Assembly (NCBI GenBank): GCA_900548565.1
Contig: URKV01000092.1
Location: forward strand, 1-6,897
DNA: 6,897 nucleotides
DNA from: an uncultured Collinsella sp.
GTDB taxonomy: Bacteria > Actinomycetota > Coriobacteriia > Coriobacteriales > Coriobacteriaceae
Direction: 5' to 3'
Shown: positions 1 through 4,913 of the stretch, in pieces
Layout: every line of letters begins with the position of its first letter
Position numbering within the stretch: the first letter of the stretch is position 1
Position numbers and translations under genes: made by a program
The notes under the pieces: model-generated
The model's database searches: none
What the model was told of the DNA's origin: nothing
The model's input: only the letters and a program-made list of their open reading frames with translations

Positions 1-754
1 GCTGCCGATTATCGTGGCGACAATCTCGACATCGCTTGTCATTGCCTTTGTGCTCTGCCGCGTTATGAACGTGCCGGGCAAGATCGCGACGCTTGTAGGT
101 GTGGGTTCGTCGATTTGCGGCGGTTCGGCCATCGCTGCGACCGCGCCCGTCATCGATGCCGACGATCGCGAGATTGCCCAGGCTATTTCGGTCATCTTCC
201 TGTTTAACGTTATCGCGGCGCTCGTGTTTCCGACGCTCGGCGGCATGCTCGGGCTGACCAACGAGGGCTTTGGCCTGTTTGCCGGCACCGCCATCAACGA
301 TACCTCGTCCGTAACGGCTGCGGCGAGCGCCTGGGACAGCATGCATCCCGGCGCCAATGTGCTCGAGAGCGCCACAGTGGTCAAGCTCACCAGGACGCTG
401 GCCATTATTCCCATCACGTTGGTCCTCGCATGCTGGCAGATGCATCTGGCACGCAAGGCTGGCGGCGACGCCAAAAGCACGTTCTCCCTTAAACGCGCGT
501 TTCCCATGTTTGTGCTGTTCTTTGTGCTGGCGAGCGTGATCACCACGGTGTTTCAGCTTCCCGTGTCCATCACGGCGCCCATCAAGGAGCTGTCGAAGTT
601 CTTTATCGTGATGGCCATGGCGGCTATTGGTTTTAATACCGATATCGTCGAGCTGGTCAAAAAGGGCGGCAAGCCCATCGCGCTGGGCTTTTGCTGCTGG
701 ATTGGCATTGCGTGCATGAGTTTGGGAATGCAACACGTACTGGGAATCTGGTAG
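1..754 (+). CDS. YeiH/UPF0324 family putative sulfate exporter, C-terminal part (5' truncated)
   Basis: This is an integral membrane protein whose reading frame is open from base 2 to the TAG at 752-754. About 250 C-terminal residues are visible, against roughly 340-350 in the full family, so about 100 N-terminal residues lie outside the window. The GTG at 14 is an internal valine. Family signatures seen are the glycine-rich GSSICGGSAIAATAPVI stretch (about residues 35-51 of the fragment) and GTAINDTSSVTAAAS (about 95-109), both diagnostic of UPF0324. Several hydrophobic spans surround them, and the last forms the C-terminus (LGFCCWIGIACMSLGMQHVL). The family is annotated as putative sulfate exporters, but its substrate is poorly proven. 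No U-tract terminator follows; a large dyad at 801-877 comes next. Family assignment is firm and function is inferred. Confidence 0.88.
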   Translation, partial: LPIIVATISTSLVIAFVLCRVMNVPGKIATLVGVGSSICGGSAIAATAPVIDADDREIAQAISVIFLFNVIAALVFPTLGGMLGLTNEGFGLFAGTAINDTSSVTAAASAWDSMHPGANVLESATVVKLTRTLAIIPITLVLACWQMHLARKAGGDAKSTFSLKRAFPMFVLFFVLASVITTVFQLPVSITAPIKELSKFFIVMAMAAIGFNTDIVELVKKGGKPIALGFCCWIGIACMSLGMQHVLGIW

Positions 755-800
755 AGAAGTAGCTTGTTTGCGTGCTGCGTGCTGGTGAGCGCATTCTCAC

Positions 801-877
801 GGTGGAGCGATAGGAGCTCTTGCGGGTATGGCTTGTCCGCAGGTTTATAAGTCCCGAAGAGCTCTTATCGCCCCGCC
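801..877. repeat. Long imperfect inverted repeat downstream of the exporter gene
   Basis: Bases 801-826 pair with 853-877. GGTGG (801-805) pairs with CCGCC (873-877) with one G-T pair. GCGATAGGAGCTCTT (807-821) pairs with AAGAGCTCTTATCGC (857-871) with one G-T pair, and CGGG (823-826) pairs with CCCG (853-856). There is one mismatch, one bulged base (822) and a 26-nt loop. The right arm contains the perfect palindrome AAGAGCTCTT (857-866), and the left arm has the same motif with one change (AGGAGCTCTT, 812-821), 45 bp away. No T-run follows, so a classical terminator is unlikely. It could be an mRNA 3'-end stabiliser, a leader structure for the next gene, or a paired operator. Confidence 0.6.
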
Positions 878-895
878 AGGATGGCGATGCGGGGC
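870..895. repeat. Second hairpin, mutually exclusive with the 801-877 stem
   Basis: GCCCCGC (870-876) is a perfect complement of GCGGGGC (889-895) across a 12-nt loop. The left arm uses bases that also form the base of the 801-877 stem, so the two structures cannot exist together in one RNA. No U-run follows base 895. Confidence 0.45.
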
Positions 896-929
896 AACAC
901 CTATACTCGCAGGACGGCGCTTTCTGCCC

Positions 930-984
930 TATAGTGTTTGGTGAGCAATATCGTTCAATTTTGAAACACTCGGTCGTGCGACCG
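930..984 (+). promoter_or_regulatory. Candidate control region of the Fis-HTH regulator gene
   Basis: TATAGT at 930-935 is a fair -10 box, but no convincing -35 lies 16-18 bp upstream. Another -10-like TATACT lies at 902-907, also without a -35. Downstream are three dyads: GTGTTT (934-939) with AAACAC (964-969), TTCAA-TT-TTGAA (954-965), and CGGTCG-TG-CGACCG (971-984). The last is a perfect 6-bp-arm dyad centred about 43 bp before the start codon. These look like protein-binding sites, possibly for autoregulation, but only the symmetry is directly seen. Confidence 0.3.
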
Positions 985-1020
985 TCGGCGGCTGCATGTC
1001 GCCGCGGACAGGGGCAAATC

Positions 1021-2238
1021 ATGGATAGCGATGCCAAGCTGAACATCTTGACCGAGGCCCTGGCTGCTGCCGGGGCCTCGGCATTGGCAATCGATGCGCG
1101 TGGGGACGTCGCGATCTCGACCATGAATGACGCGGCGCTTGAGCGGGATGTGGCGGCTTTTGTAGCTGAGCGCCTCGACCGTATAGGAGACGGCGCGCGT
1201 CTGGTTATGGGGCGTGCTGGTGCGCGCCTGAGCCTGACCGTTCGCCCCACCGACAAAGAGGGCGGGGGGCTTTGGGTCGTCGTGGTCCGCGAGGTGCGCG
1301 GTGCCGCGGCGCATGCGGGCATCGAGTGGCTCAACGCCGACGAAGTTGAGGCCCGCTACGAATCGAGCGCGTACGGCATCGTTGAGGGGGCGGCCTCGGT
1401 GGCTGCGCCGGTTGCAGAGAGTTACGCGCGCGGTGTGCCTCTTATGCTCGAGGGCGAGCTGGGAGCGGGTCAGGTCGAGATCGCCAAGCGCCTCTATCTG
1501 GACGGTCCTTTTGCCGATCGGCCCTTTGTTTCCGTTGCGCTCGATGAGCTCACCGAGCGCGGTTGGCGCCATGTACTCAAAAGCGTCGAATCGCCGTTGT
1601 TCCAAATGGGGCTGACCCTTTGCATTGAGGGCTGGAACGCGGTTGGCCCCCAGCGCCTCCGCGAGCTGGTCTCCACGATGACCGACACCGCGTTGGCGAC
1701 GCGCTGCCATGTGGTGCTGACGGCGAATGACATGCCGGGCGCCGGCGAAAGTGATCAAGCCGCCTTTGTGACCGAGCGCTTCGCCTGCGCGGTGAGCGTC
1801 GCGCCGGCAATCGCCGAGCAGGGAGCCGCGTCGACGAAGGTCGCGCGCTATTTGGAATATCTCGCTGATGCATTTGGGACGGCAGCGCCCACGCTGTCTG
1901 CCGCGGCGACGAAGACGCTCGATGCTTACCGCTGGCCGCGCAACTATCTGCAGCTCCGCGAGGTCTCGGAACGACTGTATATATTGGTGGGGACGGGCAC
2001 GGTGGACCGCGCTGTGGCGGAGGAAGTGCTCGCCCAAGAGGACGTGATTAAGACCGCAACCTTTGGCGCCCCGACGCTTGAAAGTGACCTGTATATCCTG
2101 CGACCGCTGGCCGATACCGAGCGAGATATCGCGCATCTGGTTGTAGACCATCTCCACGGCAACCGAACCCGTGCGGCGGAGGTGCTGGGCATAAGCCGTA
2201 CAACGCTGTGGCGCTTGCTGAAGGACGATGACCGTTGA
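1021..2238 (+). CDS. Transcriptional regulator with Fis-type HTH and degenerate sigma-54-activator-like AAA+ domain
   Basis: This 405-residue DNA-binding protein starts at ATG 1021, preceded by AGGGG (1010-1014, 6 nt spacing). The open frame runs on upstream to 820, but that part reads like untranslated leader. Residues 1-95 form a sensor-like region I cannot assign. Residues 139-320 align in order with the NtrC-type AAA+ module: GELGAGQ (145-151) at Walker A with Gln for Lys, RPFVSVALDEL (167-177), LTLCIEGW (198-205) where GTLFLDEI is expected, VVLTAND (231-237) as sensor I, and YRWPRNYLQLREVSERL (303-319) matching the YPWPGNVRELxN lid. The GAFTGA loop is absent, with too few residues between 177 and 198 to hold it. 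Residues 366-401 form a Fis-type HTH (NRTRAAEVLGISRTTLWRLL). It probably acts without ATP-driven sigma-54 remodelling, as TyrR does. Its target genes are unknown. Confidence 0.82.
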   Translation: MDSDAKLNILTEALAAAGASALAIDARGDVAISTMNDAALERDVAAFVAERLDRIGDGARLVMGRAGARLSLTVRPTDKEGGGLWVVVVREVRGAAAHAGIEWLNADEVEARYESSAYGIVEGAASVAAPVAESYARGVPLMLEGELGAGQVEIAKRLYLDGPFADRPFVSVALDELTERGWRHVLKSVESPLFQMGLTLCIEGWNAVGPQRLRELVSTMTDTALATRCHVVLTANDMPGAGESDQAAFVTERFACAVSVAPAIAEQGAASTKVARYLEYLADAFGTAAPTLSAAATKTLDAYRWPRNYLQLREVSERLYILVGTGTVDRAVAEEVLAQEDVIKTATFGAPTLESDLYILRPLADTERDIAHLVVDHLHGNRTRAAEVLGISRTTLWRLLKDDDR

Positions 2239-2249
2239 GCGAGGCGCCC

Positions 2250-2278
2250 GTGACCGCACGCGACGCGTGTGCTACAGT
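2250..2278 (+). promoter_or_regulatory. Extended -10 promoter of the membrane-protein gene, with a dyad in the spacer
   Basis: GTGACC (2250-2255, 4/6 to consensus) and TACAGT (2273-2278, 4/6) are separated by exactly 17 bp, and TGC directly before the -10 supplies an extended -10 TGn motif. The spacer holds the perfect dyad CACGCG-A-CGCGTG (2257-2269). Transcription would begin near 2285, leaving a leader of about 38 nt before ATG 2323. This argues against the upstream GTG at 2269 as the translation start, because it lies inside the promoter. Confidence 0.5.
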
Positions 2279-2322
2279 CCAAAGCGTTATTGTTTCGATT
2301 TGGTTACGGCGTGCGAGGGCAT

Positions 2323-2898
2323 ATGGCTGAGACTTCAAAACCGAGCCGCAGAAGGCGGAGTGCCGCGCCGGTCAACCGACGCACAACATCGGTGACGTGG
2401 GGCAAACACGCCTCGGGGTTTGATGGCTCGTTCAAGCGCACTAAATACGGCTATCCTTCGGCAAGCGCCCGCTTGGCAATGCAGGCCGAGTCCTCGCTGT
2501 GGGGCCGCAAACGCGTGGTGGGCTCAAAGCTCAAGCACGACGGAACGCTCGGTTATATTAGCCGCGGGGCGGCTCGCCGCAGCGGACTCAATCCGGCTGG
2601 TTGGCACCGTTATGTTCCGATCGCGGTCGCCGTTGCAGTGATCGTCATCGCACTCGCTGTGCTTGGCTACGCCGGCGGTGGCGCCAACTTGGACGCAGTG
2701 TTTAAATCGCCCGAGCTCGCGCATGCAGGTACAGAAGTTATCGAGGGCGCTCAGACCCAGACGGGCGTCGCGCCCCAGCGTGGTATCGTTGCGGCGGCCT
2801 CCACCATCGCAGATGCTCAAAAGGACGAAGGCGAGCAAGGTAACGACGCCGAAACGACCCAGACGAACGAAACGACGACAACGGCGACGTCAATATAA
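2323..2898 (+). CDS. Single-pass membrane protein of unknown function
   Basis: I do not recognise this 191-residue protein. Residues 1-96 are strongly basic (an RRRRR run at 9-13 split only by position, plus many Lys/Arg to 86) and rich in Ser and Gly, without an evident domain. One hydrophobic segment at about 98-117 (YVPIAVAVAVIVIALAVLGY) is a clear transmembrane helix. Residues 125-191 are acidic and end in a low-complexity Glu/Gln/Thr tail (ETTQTNETTTTATSI). By the positive-inside rule the basic half is cytoplasmic and the Thr-rich tail is outside; there is no cleavable signal peptide. ATG 2323 is chosen because the alternative GTG at 2269 falls in the promoter. GAGGG (2315-2319) sits only 3 nt before the ATG, so the ribosome binding site is tight. 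It lies 84 nt after the regulator and has its own promoter. A cell-envelope anchor or nucleic-acid-associated membrane protein is possible, but nothing proves either. Confidence 0.75.
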   Translation: MAETSKPSRRRRSAAPVNRRTTSVTWGKHASGFDGSFKRTKYGYPSASARLAMQAESSLWGRKRVVGSKLKHDGTLGYISRGAARRSGLNPAGWHRYVPIAVAVAVIVIALAVLGYAGGGANLDAVFKSPELAHAGTEVIEGAQTQTGVAPQRGIVAAASTIADAQKDEGEQGNDAETTQTNETTTTATSI

Positions 2899-2908
2899 GT
2901 TACGAGTG

Positions 2909-2945
2909 GGGTAGCTAATTTGGGACGGGGCTTTTTTAGCTGCCC
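2909..2945. repeat. Hairpin just after the membrane-protein gene
   Basis: GGGTAGCTAA (2909-2918) pairs with TTAGCTGCCC (2936-2945), nine Watson-Crick pairs and one G-T, around a 17-nt loop. The T6 run (2932-2937) lies in the loop and right arm rather than after the stem, so this is not a standard intrinsic terminator in either direction. It may still mark the 3' end of the gene that stops at 2898. Confidence 0.45.
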
Positions 2946-2981
2946 AAGACAGTGGCTCATTCGATGTCAGTCGCCAAAAGC

Positions 2982-3085
2982 GAGCGAGCCGCATTTGCGC
3001 CAAGGTGACGTGAAATGAGAGGGCGCTGACCTTCTGGTCGCGCCCTCGAAATTGAACGTCAGATTGGCGTGAATGCGGCCCGCGC
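2982..3085. repeat. Approximately 100-nt near-continuous hairpin between convergent genes
   Basis: The two halves pair almost along their whole length. GCCGCATTTGCGCCAA (2988-3003) pairs with TTGGCGTGAATGCGGC (3064-3079) including two G-T pairs. TGACGT (3006-3011) pairs with ACGTCA (3056-3061), AAT (3014-3016) with ATT (3051-3053), and GAGGGCGC (3019-3026) with GCGCCCTC (3040-3047). A bulged T follows, then GACC (3028-3031) pairs with GGTC (3036-3039) around a TTCT loop. Weaker pairing extends outward to 2982 and 3085. No T-run follows on either strand. It may be a bidirectional transcription barrier, a structured RNA or a small palindromic mobile repeat; I cannot tell which. Confidence 0.7.
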
Positions 3086-3098
3086 AGCGTCAACGAGC

Positions 3099-3120
3099 CC
3101 GCCGTTCGGTAGAACGGCGG
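3099..3120 (-). terminator. Strong hairpin just past the nitroreductase stop (terminator-like)
   Basis: CCGCCGTTC (3099-3107) and GAACGGCGG (3112-3120) form a perfect 9-bp stem with a 4-nt loop. Read on the minus strand, it begins six bases after the nitroreductase stop codon. No proper U-tract follows (GCTCGTTG), so it is terminator-like by position and strength only. It could also block transcription arriving from the plus strand. Confidence 0.45.
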
Positions 3121-3126
3121 AACTAA

Positions 3127-3648
3127 TTACCTTACGTAGACGACGTTGTCGCGGCGCGGTTTTGCCTCGGGTAGCGTGTCCTCGGCGTAGCCAAGAATGC
3201 AGTTACCGACACCGCGCAGGTTGCCGTCGGCGGGCAGGCCCCAGCTGGCCAGCAGCTCCAGGCCCTCGGGCGAGTCAAAGAACTCATGCGCGCGGTGAAT
3301 CCAGCACGAATCGACACCCAGTGCATAGGCGGCGTTGAGCAAGTTGCCCATGGCGAGCGAGCCGTCTTCCAGATGTGTGGGCACGCTGCGGTCAACCAGC
3401 ACCACCACAACGGTCTTGGCGCCATAGAAGGGGTCGCTGTTGCTGTCCATGACCTGGGCGTTGAGCTGTGAGAGACGCTCGACGGTCGCGGGGTCGGTGA
3501 CGGCGACAAACGTCACCGGCTGGCGGCCCATGCCGCTCGGTGCATATTGGCCGGCTTCGATAATACGTGCAAGCTTTTCGGCCTCGACGGGACGATCGCT
3601 GTAGTTGCGGCAGCTGCGACGGTGAATGAGTGCTTCGATAGTCTCCAT
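3127..3648 (-). CDS. Nitroreductase family protein (FMN-dependent, NAD(P)H-using)
   Basis: This 173-residue cytoplasmic flavoprotein belongs to the family that transfers electrons from NAD(P)H through FMN to nitro compounds, quinones or related acceptors. Landmarks are the N-terminal FMN-phosphate motif RRSCRNY (10-16), APSGMGRQP (36-44), GAKTVVVVLVD (77-87), DGSLAMGNLLNAAYALGVDSCWI (95-117), which is the hallmark helix and substrate-side strand, and the C-terminal GYAEDTLPEAKPRR (153-166). Length is normal for the short single-domain members, which usually work as homodimers with FMN at the interface. The start is ATG 3648, because AAGGAG lies 5 nt upstream on the minus strand; the longer frame to 3744 lacks such a site. 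It stands alone, divergent from the 96-residue orphan gene. The physiological substrate cannot be read from the sequence. Confidence 0.9.
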   Translation of the reverse strand: METIEALIHRRSCRNYSDRPVEAEKLARIIEAGQYAPSGMGRQPVTFVAVTDPATVERLSQLNAQVMDSNSDPFYGAKTVVVVLVDRSVPTHLEDGSLAMGNLLNAAYALGVDSCWIHRAHEFFDSPEGLELLASWGLPADGNLRGVGNCILGYAEDTLPEAKPRRDNVVYVR

Positions 3649-3738
3649 GGTGTCTCCTTGCGGTGGCGTTGCAGATGCCCCGTTCATACCCGTCGGGCTC
3701 AAACGGTAGACGGTCAATTGCCCGGCCAAAAGGATAGA

Positions 3739-3788
3739 TTCCAATTGGAAAAGTAGGTTTGCATAAAAGTACCTTCAGAATGTGACAA
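3739..3788 (-). promoter_or_regulatory. Probable nitroreductase promoter with palindromic operator
   Basis: On the minus strand TTGTCA (plus 3783-3788, 5/6 to the -35 consensus) is followed after 17 bp by TATGCA (plus 3760-3765, 3/6 to -10). The perfect 12-bp palindrome TTCCAATTGGAA (3739-3750) lies 10-21 nt downstream of the -10, around the expected transcription start. A bound protein there would block initiation or early elongation. The palindrome is certain; the promoter and operator roles are inferred. Confidence 0.42.
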
Positions 3789-3862
3789 ACAAATGGGATG
3801 GTTAAACGTTTTATCCCGTCTACCCTGCGCTTTTTTACCACTTGCCTAAATGACGAACGCAT

Positions 3863-3879
3863 AACCTTTGATAAAGGTT
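3863..3879 (+). promoter_or_regulatory. Perfect 7-bp-arm dyad upstream of the 96-residue orphan gene
   Basis: AACCTTT (3863-3869) and AAAGGTT (3873-3879) flank GAT, about 64 bp before the start codon. The surrounding 3649-3942 gap is AT-richer than the genes. I found no -35/-10 pair with good spacing for this gene, so the dyad may be an operator or a small leader hairpin in an otherwise unmapped promoter. An AAACGTTT palindrome lies further up at 3804-3811. Confidence 0.35.
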
Positions 3880-3942
3880 TTACTAAAGGAGTACCAACGT
3901 TTATCAATGCGCCGTGGTGGCGCCGGGCCAGGAGGTAACATC

Positions 3943-4233
3943 ATGTTCCAGGCTGGAGATGTCGTCGAGACCGATTTCGAAGGATTTCTGAAGCTGCTGC
4001 GTTCCAAGACGCGCGCTTTCGTGTCGATCAACGATCACGAGTACTACATCACGCACACCGATGGCTATTGGCGTGTTCAGGATTGCGAGGCCCTCAACGA
4101 CAAGGGCCACTTTACTGACTGCTCCGAGCTGGTCAACACGGTCTGCGAGGTCGTCGAGCTGCCGTGGATTGCCGGCAAGAGCCTGCATGACAGCTTCTCG
4201 GGTGCTACGGTCTATGAGGCCGTCGCTGCTTAA
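3943..4233 (+). CDS. Small protein of unknown function (96 residues)
   Basis: I do not recognise the family. The start ATG 3943 is fixed by AGGAGGT (3930-3936), a near-perfect Shine-Dalgarno 6 nt upstream, the best in the window; in-frame TTG 3868 and ATG 3907 have no comparable site. The protein is mildly acidic and soluble, with no signal peptide or membrane segment. Visible features are an N-terminal amphipathic stretch (DFEGFLKLLRSKTRAF, 11-26), an aromatic-rich middle (HEYYITHTDGYWRV, 32-45), three cysteines (48, 60, 68) and a C-terminal part ending VYEAVAA. The spacing of the cysteines does not match a standard zinc motif. It is transcribed alone, with a terminator 27 nt after the stop. 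The ribosome binding site and terminator suggest a well expressed, genuine gene. Its function is unknown. Confidence 0.82.
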   Translation: MFQAGDVVETDFEGFLKLLRSKTRAFVSINDHEYYITHTDGYWRVQDCEALNDKGHFTDCSELVNTVCEVVELPWIAGKSLHDSFSGATVYEAVAA

Positions 4234-4260
4234 CAGCCAACACTCGATATTCTCTCGCAA

Positions 4261-4296
4261 CCGCCGGCGCCGCCCCCGCGCCGGCGGTCTTTTTTG
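4261..4296 (+). terminator. Rho-independent terminator
   Basis: CCGCCGGCGC (4261-4270) pairs perfectly with GCGCCGGCGG (4278-4287) over a 7-nt loop and is followed at once by TCTTTTTTG (4288-4296). It closes the 96-residue gene and insulates it from the MarR operon. Confidence 0.95.
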
Positions 4297-4337
4297 TCGA
4301 TATGCTTATGTAGAGCCGACCATAAACAACGAGCTTG

Positions 4338-4396
4338 TTGACGATAGTCAAAACTCGGACTAATGTAGAGATATTAATTGGTCAAAACTCGGACTA
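4338..4396 (+). promoter_or_regulatory. MarR operon promoter with two copies of a 16-bp operator-like repeat
   Basis: The 16-mer GTCAAAACTCGGACTA occurs exactly twice, at 4347-4362 and 4381-4396, 34 bp apart. Each copy sits in a dyad: TAGTC-N8-GACTA (4345-4362) is perfect, and TGGTC-N8-GACTA (4379-4396) has one mismatch. TTGACG (4338-4343) is a good -35. Possible -10 boxes are TAATGT (4361-4366, 17-bp spacer) or ACTAAT (4359-4364, 15-bp spacer). Copy 1 would therefore fill the promoter spacer and copy 2 the start of the transcript, a layout expected for repression by the MarR protein encoded just downstream. Confidence 0.65.
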
Positions 4397-4412
4397 TCGA
4401 ATGGTGGGAGAG

Positions 4413-4913
4413 ATGAATAGGGCAGTTAGCCCGGTCGATTTCGACCGGATGCTCAACGGGCTTGACCGTATTTATTCGGAGTTCGCGCGTACCTGCGGTC
4501 TTTCGGACTGCGCCTACTGGATGCTCGTCGACACGAGTGCAGCGGGCGGAAGCGTTGCCGTGAGTCGGCTGACGAGTGAATGGTTCTACAGCAAACAGAC
4601 CATCAATTCGGCGATCAAGACGCTTAGGGCGCGAGGGCTTGCGACGTTGGAGTTTGCCGAGGGCAGTCGTAAGAACAAGGTTGTGCGATTGACCGAAGAA
4701 GGCGTGCGGTTTGCCAAGCGCTACGCGTTACCGGCGCAAAAAGCCGAGCAACAGGCATTCGAAGCGCTCGAGCCGTGGGAACAGCGCGAGATCATGCGCC
4801 TGGTCGGTAAATTCTCCCATGTTCTGAACGAAGAGTGCGAGGCATTTAAACGGCAAGTGGCCACCGAGAACGAGGCTGACGATAAGGGCGAGGGGGACAC
4901 ATGCGACTCTTAA
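4413..4913 (+). CDS. MarR family transcriptional regulator
   Basis: This 166-residue winged-helix repressor-type protein is expected to be a dimer that binds palindromic DNA and is released by small ligands. The region from about 28 to 96 shows the MarR fold in order: SDCAYWMLVDTSA (31-43), LTSEWFYSKQTINSAIKTLRARGLA (53-77) as the HTH with recognition helix, and LEFAEGSRKNKVVRLTEEG (79-97) as the wing. Flanking helices (8-27 and 107-147) supply the dimer interface, and the tail from 150 is acidic. ATG 4413 is preceded by GGGAG (4406-4410) only 2 nt away. ATG 4401 is a possible alternative but has no ribosome binding site. The gene ends inside the ABC gene (13-nt overlap), so the two are translated from one message. 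The duplicated dyad upstream makes autorepression likely. The inducing ligand is unknown. Confidence 0.9.
   Translation: MNRAVSPVDFDRMLNGLDRIYSEFARTCGLSDCAYWMLVDTSAAGGSVAVSRLTSEWFYSKQTINSAIKTLRARGLATLEFAEGSRKNKVVRLTEEGVRFAKRYALPAQKAEQQAFEALEPWEQREIMRLVGKFSHVLNEECEAFKRQVATENEADDKGEGDTCDS

Noticed and set aside
820..1020. N-terminal extension of the regulator from TTG 820
   Set aside because: The segment overlaps strong hairpins and promoter-like sequence, uses a rare start without a ribosome binding site, and ATG 1021 has one.
955..2259. 434-residue open frame on the minus strand
   Set aside because: It lies opposite the regulator gene, is rich in Arg/His/Gln with no recognisable motif, and reflects the GC-rich codon pattern of the plus strand.
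2269..2322. GTG 2269 as start of the membrane protein
   Set aside because: It falls between the -35 and -10 boxes of the extended -10 promoter, so it would not be on the transcript.
2909..2940. Intrinsic terminator based on the T6 run at 2932-2937
   Set aside because: No stem ends just before the T-run on the plus strand; the T-run itself lies in the loop and arm of the hairpin.
2982..3085. Integron attC site
   Set aside because: The hairpin lacks the conserved RYYYAAC/GTTRRRY end boxes, and there is no integrase or cassette array nearby.
3649..3744. N-terminal extension of the nitroreductase to ATG 3744
   Set aside because: The family begins near METIEALIHRR; AAGGAG sits 5 nt before ATG 3648, and the extension overlaps the palindromic promoter region.
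4347..4396. CRISPR-like direct repeats
   Set aside because: There are only two 16-bp copies with an 18-bp gap, at a promoter and next to a MarR gene; an operator pair explains them better.
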